DNA of 64,000 nt, taken from positions 41,778-105,777 of the forward strand of contig WTFV01000244.1 in the NCBI GenBank assembly GCA_011523845.1, read 5' to 3'. This document shows positions 25,353-32,899 of this stretch, piece by piece. Source of the stretch: Acidobacteriota bacterium. GTDB taxonomy: Bacteria; Acidobacteriota; Vicinamibacteria; Vicinamibacterales; UBA8438. Each line of letters starts with the position of its first letter. Within the stretch, counting starts at the first letter, position 1. The translations under genes were made by a program, and so were the position numbers. The notes beneath the pieces were generated by a model. That model saw nothing but the letters and a program-made list of their open reading frames with translations, ran no database searches and was not told the DNA's origin.

Positions 25353-27110
25353 TCAGAGCGAGCTCGAGAACGGGTGGCCGAGCTCGCGCATGACCTCTTC
25401 GGCGGCGCGGACGCCGTGGTACTGCGCTTCCTCGAACAGCGAGATTCCGCTCATGTCGGAGTGGGCGAAGCGGACGGGGCCGTACGGCGCCGCAGCCCGG
25501 CGGCGCGCCTCACCCCACACGAAGCCGGGGACCGGACGGATCATCGCGTGCCCCCAGAGCATCACGTCGACGTGCGTCACCGTCGACTCGATGCCGGGAT
25601 GCGCCTGCCCGAGGTCGGCGAGGATCAGCGACGCCAGGTCACGCCAGTCCTGCTGCAGCATCCAGGCCCGGGCCGTCTCCGGGCTGGGCGCCGCGAGCGG
25701 CAGGTACCAGGTCAGGACACTGCGTCCCGTCGTCATCCGCAGGTCCTGGTGGGTCGCCACCACGTAGCCGAGTGACGGGCTGTCGTAGAGCACGTTGTCC
25801 CAGGCGGCGCCGGCCGGCAGGCGCTCGACCGTGAGATTCGCCACCAGCCACGGGCTGTAGGTGAACGCCTCGATGCCGGCCGGCAGGTAGCCGTCGATGA
25901 CGCGGGGCGCGGTGAAGCGCGGGAGGGCGTAGATGCACCGCCGCGCCCGATAGCGGATCGCCGTCTCGTCGCGCGTGTCCAGCACGTCGACATCGACGCC
26001 TCCCGCCGCCGCGCCGGCTTCCGAACCGGTTTCCGAGACGCGGGCTTCCGCGGCGCCGGACGAGGGGTCCCCGGCCGAACGCACGCGGTAGACCAGCATG
26101 CCGGTGCGGACCTGCCCGTCCATGCGCTCCAGGAAATGCCGGACGATGCGGCCGTTGCCCTCGGGCCAGGTCAGGTACTCGACGTCGGCGGGGCGCGAGC
26201 AGAAGTAGTGCCAGGCGGCCCAGGCCGAGGTCGTATCGAGCGTGCATCCGTAGTCGTCGCGGCAGCAGTAGTCGACGTACCAGCGGAGCCGCGGCGAGGC
26301 CCAGCCGGCGCGGTCGAGGTACTCGCGCATCGAGATGCGGTCCAGCGCCAGGATCTCCGGGTCGGTCGTGCCGGCGGCGAGGGGCAGGGCAAACGCCCGG
26401 CGGCCTCCCGCGTCCCGATAGTCGCGGTACCGCCGCACCTGCGCCTCGAACGCCGCGAGCACCTCTCCTTCACCGCCGGGAGCCGGGCCGTCCGAACCGG
26501 CGACGTCCCGCGCCGACAGTCCCTCGATCCACCGGCCGTCGATGAACACGCGCTCCTGCGGTGCGTGACACAGATGCCGCGGGTCGTAGATCGGCTCGCC
26601 GTTCGGGCCGTAGCCCTCGACCAGTCCCATCTCCTCGACCAGCTCACGAACCGCGGTCGATTCCGCCGTCGGTGTCGGCAGGTAGTGGGCGCCCCAGGGA
26701 TAGGCGGAGACGGCGTTCTCGCCCCACCGCGCGTTGCCGCCCGACTCCGGCTCGAGCTCGAGCACCGTGAAGTCGCGAAAACCGCTACGGGCCAGCTTCC
26801 AGGCAGCGGACAGTCCCGCGATGCCGGCGCCCACGATAACCACGCCGGCGTCGCGAGTCTGTTGCGGCTCGGGGAAGGCGCTGCCCCGCAGCCGATGGCC
26901 GATCCGGTGCGAGGCGCCCACGATGGCCCCGGTGATACGGCCGGCGTCGAGTGCGCTGTCCGCGGAGGAGGGCGACTGCGGTCCGCAACCGAACGCCAGC
27001 GCGGCCGCGGCACCGGGTCCCATCCGCAGAAGGTCCCGCCGCGTCAGTCCGCGACGCGGCGCGTTGTCCTGCAGCGCCCGTTGCGTCGAGTCCATCGCCT
27101 GCGACGTCAT
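25353..27110 (-). CDS. Tat-exported FAD-dependent oxidoreductase (amine-oxidase-like)
   Basis: 585 residues from the ATG at 27110, 7 bases after the stop of the spermidine-synthase-like gene. A Tat signal (GLTRRDLLRMGPGAAAALAFGC) could also be lipidated at the Cys. The FAD-binding Rossmann motif is VVIVGAGIAGLSAAWKLARSG near 95 (GxGxxG), followed by LELEPESGGNARWGENAVS. The C-terminal FAD contact region reads VRFAHSDMSGISLFEEAQYHG. Flavin monoamine/polyamine oxidases and phytoene-desaturase-like enzymes share this fold. The tight coupling to a polyamine synthase homologue suggests an amine substrate, as inference. A GTG at 27131 is an alternative start. Confidence 0.83.
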   Translation of the reverse strand: MTSQAMDSTQRALQDNAPRRGLTRRDLLRMGPGAAAALAFGCGPQSPSSADSALDAGRITGAIVGASHRIGHRLRGSAFPEPQQTRDAGVVIVGAGIAGLSAAWKLARSGFRDFTVLELEPESGGNARWGENAVSAYPWGAHYLPTPTAESTAVRELVEEMGLVEGYGPNGEPIYDPRHLCHAPQERVFIDGRWIEGLSARDVAGSDGPAPGGEGEVLAAFEAQVRRYRDYRDAGGRRAFALPLAAGTTDPEILALDRISMREYLDRAGWASPRLRWYVDYCCRDDYGCTLDTTSAWAAWHYFCSRPADVEYLTWPEGNGRIVRHFLERMDGQVRTGMLVYRVRSAGDPSSGAAEARVSETGSEAGAAAGGVDVDVLDTRDETAIRYRARRCIYALPRFTAPRVIDGYLPAGIEAFTYSPWLVANLTVERLPAGAAWDNVLYDSPSLGYVVATHQDLRMTTGRSVLTWYLPLAAPSPETARAWMLQQDWRDLASLILADLGQAHPGIESTVTHVDVMLWGHAMIRPVPGFVWGEARRRAAAPYGPVRFAHSDMSGISLFEEAQYHGVRAAEEVMRELGHPFSSSL

Positions 27111-27117
27111 CGGCGAT

Positions 27118-28662
27118 CTACCGGCGACCACGGACGTACCGCTCCCACCCGGCCGCGTGGTACTGCACCAGGATCTGGTTGTTCAGGTGGTTCACCTCCA
27201 CCGGCACCGCGGCCATGTCGGCGGGAAACTCGAACAGCGTCGCCGCGATCGCCGGCGTTAGGAATCGCAGCCCGGAGGGGAACGCGTGGGGCACGGACGG
27301 CGGGGCCTCCGACGCCAGCACGTAGCCCCATTCGCCGAAGCTCGGGACCGGCGCGTGGTATGGCACGGCGTGCAGCCCGGCGGCGCGGATCGTCTCCACG
27401 ATGCTCCAGAACGCCTGCCGGGAGACCAGCGGCGAGGTGCTCTGGAGCGCCGCCACGCCGCCCGGATTCAACCGCTCGCGGAGGCGCCGGTAGAAGGTGG
27501 TGGTGTAGAGCTTCCCGAGCGAGTAGGTGCGCGGGTCGGGAAAGTCGACGACGATGAAGTCGTAGCGGGTCGTGTCCGACTCGACCCAGACGAACGCGTC
27601 GGCGTTGATCGCGTCGACGCGGGGGGAGCGCAGCGCGTAGTCGTTGAGGGCGGCGAACGCCTCGTGGTCGCGGAAGATCTCCGTCATCGACGGATCGAGG
27701 TCCACCAGGGTGATCTCCCGGACGCGCTCGTCCTTCAGGATCTCGCGCACCGCCATCCCGTCGCCGCCGCCGAGCACCAGGGCCCGGCGCGGCGCCGCGA
27801 CCGAGGCCAGTCCGGGATGGACGAGCGCTTCGTGGTAGCGGTACTCGTCCAGCGAGGAAAACTGCAGGTTGCCGTCCAGGAACAGCCGCACGCCGCCCTC
27901 CCCGCGCGTCAGCACGATGCGTTGGTAGGGCGAGGACCGCGAGAGGACGACCGGGTCGTCGTAGAGCCGGCGCTCCGACCAGTCCACCAGGTCGTCGGAG
28001 TACACGGCTCCCAGCACCAGCACGCCGAGCGCCGCGTAGGCCTGCGCCGTGAGTCGCGGCCGCCGGTGCTGATCCCGGAAGACGTGGCAGGTCCAGACCG
28101 CGACCAGCACGTTGAGCCCGCCGAACACGAAGGACGAGCGCATCAGTCCCACCTGGGGCACGAGCCAGAGCGGAAACAGCAGCGAGGCGGCCAGCGCCCC
28201 CAGGTAGTCGAGCGACAGCACCTTCGAGACCAGGTCGTGCAGCGGGAACTGGTCCTTGAGGATGCGGATGAGGAACGGGATCTCCAGGCCGACCAGCACG
28301 CCGGTGGCCGTCACCCACCCGTAGAGCACGACCCGGAACGCACCGAGCTCGCTGAACGCGAAGAAGAGCGCCGGCGAGGAGAGGCCGCCGACCAGGCCGA
28401 CGAGAATCTCGATCTCGATGAAGCGGACGATCAGTTCTCTCTGGAAGTAGCGCGACAGGTACGACCCCACCCCCATCGAGAAGAGGTAGACGCCGATGAC
28501 CGTGGAGAACTGCGTGACGCTGTCGCCCAGCAGGTAGCTGGCGATAGTGCCGGAGAGCAGCTCGTAGACGAGTCCGCAGGTGGCGATGGTGAAGACCGCG
28601 ATCAGCAGGACGCGGGTCCGCGCGGCCTCGCCGTCGGCCGACGCAGCCGGCCGCTCGTCCAT
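27118..28662 (-). CDS. Membrane-fused spermidine synthase-like protein
   Basis: 514 residues from the ATG at 28662 (a TTG at 28680 is possible). The first half is an integral membrane domain of about seven helices (VLLIAVFTIATCGLVYELLS, STVIGVYLFSMGVGSYLS). The second half is an aminopropyltransferase fold: YQRIVLTRGEGGVRLFLDGN, the AdoMet-type loop LVLGGGDGMAVREILK, then EITLVDLDPSM and DFIVVDFPDPRTYSLGKLYT. SpeE transfers an aminopropyl group to putrescine; membrane-fused versions have unproven substrates. It is transcribed with the FAD oxidoreductase. No SpeD (decarboxylase) gene is nearby. Confidence 0.85.
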   Translation of the reverse strand: MDERPAASADGEAARTRVLLIAVFTIATCGLVYELLSGTIASYLLGDSVTQFSTVIGVYLFSMGVGSYLSRYFQRELIVRFIEIEILVGLVGGLSSPALFFAFSELGAFRVVLYGWVTATGVLVGLEIPFLIRILKDQFPLHDLVSKVLSLDYLGALAASLLFPLWLVPQVGLMRSSFVFGGLNVLVAVWTCHVFRDQHRRPRLTAQAYAALGVLVLGAVYSDDLVDWSERRLYDDPVVLSRSSPYQRIVLTRGEGGVRLFLDGNLQFSSLDEYRYHEALVHPGLASVAAPRRALVLGGGDGMAVREILKDERVREITLVDLDPSMTEIFRDHEAFAALNDYALRSPRVDAINADAFVWVESDTTRYDFIVVDFPDPRTYSLGKLYTTTFYRRLRERLNPGGVAALQSTSPLVSRQAFWSIVETIRAAGLHAVPYHAPVPSFGEWGYVLASEAPPSVPHAFPSGLRFLTPAIAATLFEFPADMAAVPVEVNHLNNQILVQYHAAGWERYVRGRR

Positions 28663-28698
28663 GGAGCTACGATCCTGCAACTACGTGCCCGACTGTCC

Positions 28699-28744
28699 AG
28701 GCGGGATGCATTCGCCTTTCGAAGGCAACGGGCTTTCGCCACGG
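28699..28744. repeat. Dispersed repeat, family B, copy 2
   Basis: A 46-base element like 20443-20488, again starting GCGGGATGCAT and ending GCCACGGGC, with an internal GCCTTTCGAAGGC hairpin. It lies just upstream of the spermidine-synthase-like gene, so both copies precede genes of the same envelope/polyamine set. Confidence 0.65.
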
Positions 28745-28835
28745 GCTCCCGGGGGGTGGTGGGATCCGAGGGGAAAGACGAAGGGCGGGCGCCGGGGACC
28801 GGACGGCCCCGGCGCCCGCCGGCAATGGCCAGCCA

Positions 28836-28940
28836 GCGCCGCCAAACCCGTTGCAGGGTTCCGTGTCCGGCCCCAGCCCCACCGCCCAGGACCTTGCGCC
28901 TCGGAACTCACTGCGTTGCGTTCTGCGACGCAAGTTCCTA
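28836..28940. repeat. Dispersed hairpin repeat, family A, copy 2
   Basis: About 105 bases matching 30476-30583 from GCGCCGCCA to the final AAG(T/C)TCCT. The last 48 bases are the inverted form of the 688-733 hairpin. It overlaps the stop codon of the minus-strand gene at 28938, so it could serve as a transcription terminator or mRNA end. Confidence 0.75.
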
Positions 28941-29585
28941 CAGTCCCTCGGCCTGCTTCATCAGGTTGCCGTGGGTCTGGGCAACCTCGAGCCCGCCCTC
29001 GCCTTCCTGCCACCCGGTGCGGCCGTCGCCGTTCGCGTCCACGCCGGACAGAAGCGCCTGGGCCAGATCGCTGAGCTCGGCCACGAGGCTCGCGGCGTCG
29101 TCGGCCGACGTCGCCATCTCGATCTTCTGGGCCAGCATGACGATTTCGTCGGCCCGCGTCACCGTGTTCTGCGCCGAGGTGGCGACGTGATTGGCGTGCG
29201 TCTTGACGGCCCCCGACGCGTCTTCCGAGTTGGCCGCCGCCATGATGTGCCTGGCCGCGCCTTCGGCCGCCTGCTTCACGCCGTAGCCGTTGCCCGGCCC
29301 GTTCTCGATCTGCGTCGGATCGACGGCGTGCAGCACGTGCGCCGTGTGACGCTTGATCGAGTCGAGGTTGCTCGGGTCGGATGCCGCGAGCGAGGCGTGC
29401 CGCACCGCAATCTCCGCCTCGGCGATCGCCGCCGGCAGCAGACCCGCCATCTCGGGAGTGTCGTTCCACCGGTCCATGACGTGGCCGATGTGATTGTGCG
29501 CCTGCGCGGCGGCGTTCTGGACGCCGGCGAAGAGCACGACGAGCGCGAAGACGCCAACGAGGCCGATGCCGGTTGCACGTGACAT
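28938..29585 (-). CDS. Small secreted helical protein with one EF-hand-like loop
   Basis: 215 residues from the ATG at 29585, with AGGAGG 7 bases upstream. A signal peptide (GIGLVGVFALVVLFAGVQNAAAQ) leads to a mostly helical mature protein rich in His and Ala (AHNHIGHVMDRWNDTPEMA, AANSEDASGAVKTHANHVAT). Near the C-terminus DANGDGRTGWQE has the spacing of an EF-hand calcium loop (D-x-N-x-D-x-R-x-G-x-x-E). I do not recognise the family. It is probably periplasmic. A promoter at 29656-29683 fits. It ends inside a family A repeat. Confidence 0.7.
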   Translation of the reverse strand: MSRATGIGLVGVFALVVLFAGVQNAAAQAHNHIGHVMDRWNDTPEMAGLLPAAIAEAEIAVRHASLAASDPSNLDSIKRHTAHVLHAVDPTQIENGPGNGYGVKQAAEGAARHIMAAANSEDASGAVKTHANHVATSAQNTVTRADEIVMLAQKIEMATSADDAASLVAELSDLAQALLSGVDANGDGRTGWQEGEGGLEVAQTHGNLMKQAEGL

Positions 29586-29655
29586 GTGAATCCTCCTCGG
29601 AAATCGGGCGGCGGCCTCGGAATCGAGAGGCAGCCGCGTGAACCGTCGCCCTCCT

Positions 29656-29683
29656 AATATACCGTGGCCGCGGCCGGGAACAA
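29656..29683 (-). promoter_or_regulatory. Probable promoter of the secreted EF-hand-like gene
   Basis: On the minus strand TTGTTC (29678-29683) and TATATT (29656-29661) are 16 bases apart, 70 bases before the ATG at 29585. Seen by eye only. Confidence 0.4.
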
Positions 29684-29984
29684 GTGCCGCGTCGCGGGCA
29701 GGCGGCCGCCGGGCCGGCCCCCCGGGGGCGGAGAAGCGAACAGGCGAAGCGCGCCGGGAGGCGCCGCATCCCGGACCATACGTACGCGGATTCGGCCAAC
29801 GCGCCCACCTGTCGACGGCTCCACTGTACGCGTCCCACGTCACGGGGACGCTACGTATCCGTTGCCTGTGCGTTAAATCGGCAGGCCGCTGCCCGATGGG
29901 AGCCGGCCGCCGTCGAGTCGCGCCGCGCGTCCGGGCGCGGCTTTCCGATATGCTTGATGCAGGGTTCCGCCACATCGTCTTCCG
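29684..29984. other. Intergenic stretch without a supported gene
   Basis: Very GC-rich with many open frames, none with a credible ribosome site or protein character. It separates two divergent small secreted-protein genes and should carry the promoter for the gene at 29985, which I cannot pick out. Confidence 0.5.
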
Positions 29985-30476
29985 ATGATCGATCCCCGCA
30001 AGCGTTCCTCGCTGATCCTGGTGGCGGCCGCCGCGGCGGCCTCCATGGCCTCCGAGTGCGAGCAGTCGCCGCGCGGTCTGGTGCCGTCTCCCCTGGCCAG
30101 GATCGAGATTCGGCTCCGGAGCGAGCCGGCCCCCGATCCCCCGGCCCAGCAGCAGACTACGTTCGAGCTCTGCCTGGTCCGGATGGACCAGGAAAACAAG
30201 GTCAAGCCGAGCTGGCGCGACTATGCGTCGACCACGCTGACCGAGACCGCGCCGAACGTCTTCGCGGCCGAGTTCTTCGACGTGCCCGTGAGCATCCGTC
30301 ACACGATCACGGTGCACGACCGCAACCAGTGCCGGCGCGCGCCGCTCGGAGACGGTCGCGTCGTCACCGGCGTCAGTGTCAACGGCACGACCCTCGAGCG
30401 TTTCATCCCGGCGACGAACGCGCTGCAGTTCTCCATCGACGAGGATGGCGTCGTGACGTCGCCGGCCGGCGGATAG
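29985..30476 (+). CDS. Small exported protein of unknown function
   Basis: 163 residues. A short Ala-rich hydrophobic N-terminus (SSLILVAAAAAASMASEC) could be a lipoprotein-type signal, although the Cys context is weak. The rest is beta-like, with SIRHTITVHDRNQCRRAP and TLERFIPATNALQFSIDEDG. No family recognised. No clear ribosome site is visible. Composition and amino-acid usage look genuine and the stop abuts a family A repeat, which resembles the arrangement at 28938. Confidence 0.5.
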   Translation: MIDPRKRSSLILVAAAAAASMASECEQSPRGLVPSPLARIEIRLRSEPAPDPPAQQQTTFELCLVRMDQENKVKPSWRDYASTTLTETAPNVFAAEFFDVPVSIRHTITVHDRNQCRRAPLGDGRVVTGVSVNGTTLERFIPATNALQFSIDEDGVVTSPAGG

Positions 30477-30583
30477 CGCCGCCAGACCCGTCGCAAGGCT
30501 CCGTGTTCGGCCCCAGCCCCCACCGCCCCGGGAGCTTGCGACTCGGAAGTCCACCTGCTGCGTTCTGCGGCGCAAGCTCCTGG
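30476..30583. repeat. Dispersed hairpin repeat, family A, copy 3
   Basis: Begins on the last base of the stop codon of the preceding gene and matches 28836-28940 along its length. The terminal part GAGCTTGCG to CGCAAGCTC forms an inverted repeat. Two of three full copies thus start at gene ends. Confidence 0.75.
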
Positions 30584-30670
30584 CCCGCACCACGCTTCCA
30601 CGGGGTGGGCTCCCACATACCCGCCCACGCCGGTCCGCGCCCGGCCCGCTCGGGGCTACAATGCGAATCC

Positions 30671-32260
30671 ATGCATGATGCGTCTCGTCGCCTCGTCGCG
30701 TTCATGGCGTTCAGCGCCGCGCTGCTGGCCGCCCCATCCGTCTCGCACGCCCAGCGGCCCGACCCCGACGTGCTGCAGGCGATCCGCGCCGAGGGCTTTC
30801 AGCGGTCCGAGGCGATGGACATCGTGAGCTGGTTGAGCGACGTCTACGGCCCGCGCGTGACCGGCACGCCGGCGATCGAGGCGGCGAAGCAATGGGCGGC
30901 CGACCGGATGCGCTCGTGGGGACTGCAGGTCTCCGAGGAGCGGTTCGCGTACGGGCGGGGCTGGTCGCTCGAGCGCTTTCACGCGCACATGCTCGAGCCG
31001 CAGGTGATGCCGATCATCGGCTACCCGCGCGCCTGGACGCCGGGCACCGGCGGCACGGTGACGGCCGACGTGGTGCGCGTGGACATCGGCTCGCGCGCCG
31101 ACCTGGAGCGGTACCGCGGCAGACTGCGCGGGAAGATCGCGCTGACGCAGGCGGCGCGCGACGTCGGGATGCTCGACGGCGACCTGGTGCTGCGGATGGA
31201 CGAGCGCCTTCTCGAGGAGGCTGCCCGACCGCCTGACGGGAGGTCTCGGCAGGCGAGCAGCGGCGGCAGCGGGGCGCGGCTCCAGAACTACGCGCAGGCG
31301 TTCTTCCTGGAGGAGGGGGTCGTGGCCGTGCTCGACCGGGGCAGCGATCTGTCGCGGGTCGGCGGCGCGCCGCTCGGGAGCGACCTGGTGTGGCCGACAC
31401 AACGGACGGACGGCGGGACGCTGTTCGTCGGACCCGGCGGGTCGCGGGCGACGGGCGCGCGGGAGGTCGTGCCCGCCGCGACGATCGCCGTCGAGCACTA
31501 CAACCGGATGATCCGCGTCCTCGAAAAGGGTCTGCCCGTCACCGTCGAGATCGATATCCGGACCCGGTTCCACGACGAAGTCCGGCCCAACGGCTTCAAC
31601 CTGCTCGGCGAGTTGCCGGGGACGGACCTCGCCGACGAGGTGGTCATCCTCGGCGCCCACTTCGACTCGACGCACGCCTCGACCGGGGCCACCGACAACG
31701 CGGCCGGGGTCGCGGCGATGATGGAGGCGGCGCGCATCCTGCGGGCGGTGGACGCGCGTCCGCGGCGCACGATCCGGGTCGCGCTGTGGGGGGGCGAGGA
31801 GGAGGGGCTGCTGGGATCGCGCGCCTACGTCCGGCGTCACTATGCCGATCCGCGCACGATGCGGCTCCTGCCGGACCACGCGAGGATGTCGGCCTACTAC
31901 AACCTGGACAACGGGGCAGGCCGCATCCGGGGCATCTGGCTGCAGGGCAACACCGCGGCGGCGCCTCTCTTCCAGGACTGGATGCGCGATCTCGACGATC
32001 TCGGCGTGACCACCGTCGGCCGTCGCTCGACGCGCGGCACCGACCACCTCCCCTTCGACGACGTGGGCCTGCCGGGATTCCAGTTCATCCAGGACCGGCT
32101 GGAGTACAACTCGCGCACGCACCACTCCAACATGGACTTCTACGACCGCGTGCAACGCGACGACCTGCTGCAGATGGCGGTGGTCGCCGCGACCTTCGCC
32201 TACCGCACCGCCATGCTGGACGAGCGGCTGCCGCGCAAGCCGCTGCCGCGCAGAAGGTAG
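30671..32260 (+). CDS. Secreted M28-family zinc aminopeptidase
   Basis: 529 residues. A signal peptide ends near SVSHA. A PA-like insert spans residues 100-270. The M28 catalytic ligands are in order near 335-460: LGAHFDSTHASTGATDNAAG (His, Asp), LWGGEEEGLLGSRAY (catalytic and metal Glu), YYNLDNGAGRIRG (Asp) and RGTDHLPFDDVGLPGF (His). These enzymes remove N-terminal residues from peptides with two zinc ions, in the periplasm. It begins a same-strand run with DUF2911 and amidase genes. The start at 30671 is the only one that gives a clean signal. Confidence 0.88.
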   Translation: MHDASRRLVAFMAFSAALLAAPSVSHAQRPDPDVLQAIRAEGFQRSEAMDIVSWLSDVYGPRVTGTPAIEAAKQWAADRMRSWGLQVSEERFAYGRGWSLERFHAHMLEPQVMPIIGYPRAWTPGTGGTVTADVVRVDIGSRADLERYRGRLRGKIALTQAARDVGMLDGDLVLRMDERLLEEAARPPDGRSRQASSGGSGARLQNYAQAFFLEEGVVAVLDRGSDLSRVGGAPLGSDLVWPTQRTDGGTLFVGPGGSRATGAREVVPAATIAVEHYNRMIRVLEKGLPVTVEIDIRTRFHDEVRPNGFNLLGELPGTDLADEVVILGAHFDSTHASTGATDNAAGVAAMMEAARILRAVDARPRRTIRVALWGGEEEGLLGSRAYVRRHYADPRTMRLLPDHARMSAYYNLDNGAGRIRGIWLQGNTAAAPLFQDWMRDLDDLGVTTVGRRSTRGTDHLPFDDVGLPGFQFIQDRLEYNSRTHHSNMDFYDRVQRDDLLQMAVVAATFAYRTAMLDERLPRKPLPRRR

Positions 32261-32300
32261 ACTGCACACGCGAACGGCTCCGGATGGGGAGGATGCATCG

Positions 32301-32897
32301 ATGGACAGACGGCATGTGCAGGTGCTCGCGCTGATCGCCGCGTTGGCGATGGCAGGTTGCGGCGGCGGCGGCGAGTCTGCGCCGGATGCGGAGGGCGATG
32401 CCGCGGCCGGCGCCGACGCCTTGCCGATCATGGCGCTCGAAGACGTCAAGCCGAGTCAGAGCGGACTGGTGTGGCAGGAGGTGGCGAACACGCAGATCGA
32501 GGTCACCTACGACCGGCCGGTCGCCCGCGGCCGGGATCTTTTCGGGGGCATCGTGCCGTTCGGCGAGATCTGGAACCCGGGCGCCAACGACGCCACCGCC
32601 ATCGGGTTCACCCGCGACGTCAGCATCAACGGGAACCCGTTGCCGGCCGGCAGGTACAGCCTCTGGGCGATCCCGGATCCCAACCGCTGGACGATCATCT
32701 TCAACCGCCAGGCCGACGTCTATCACACGCCCTACCCCGGCGAGGACGACGACGCGCTGCGGTTCATGGCGTCGCCGCGCCGCGGGGCGCACATGGAGAC
32801 GCTGGCCTTCTACTTCGCGGCCGTCGAGCAGAAGGACGCGGAGTTGCGGCTGCACTGGGGCGAGACCTACGTCCCCTTCAACATCACGGTGCCGTAG
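32301..32897 (+). CDS. DUF2911 lipoprotein
   Basis: 198 residues with a lipobox AALAMAGC near 19 and a Gly/Ala linker. The DUF2911 core is plain: VTYDRPVARGRDLFGGIVPF near 72, then EIWNPGANDAT, then PLPAGRYSLWAIPDPNRWTI. It ends with LHWGETYVPFNI. The family is exported and of unknown function, common in Bacteroidetes and Acidobacteria. The amidase gene follows 2 bases after its stop. Confidence 0.85.
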   Translation: MDRRHVQVLALIAALAMAGCGGGGESAPDAEGDAAAGADALPIMALEDVKPSQSGLVWQEVANTQIEVTYDRPVARGRDLFGGIVPFGEIWNPGANDATAIGFTRDVSINGNPLPAGRYSLWAIPDPNRWTIIFNRQADVYHTPYPGEDDDALRFMASPRRGAHMETLAFYFAAVEQKDAELRLHWGETYVPFNITVP

Positions 32898-32899
32898 CG

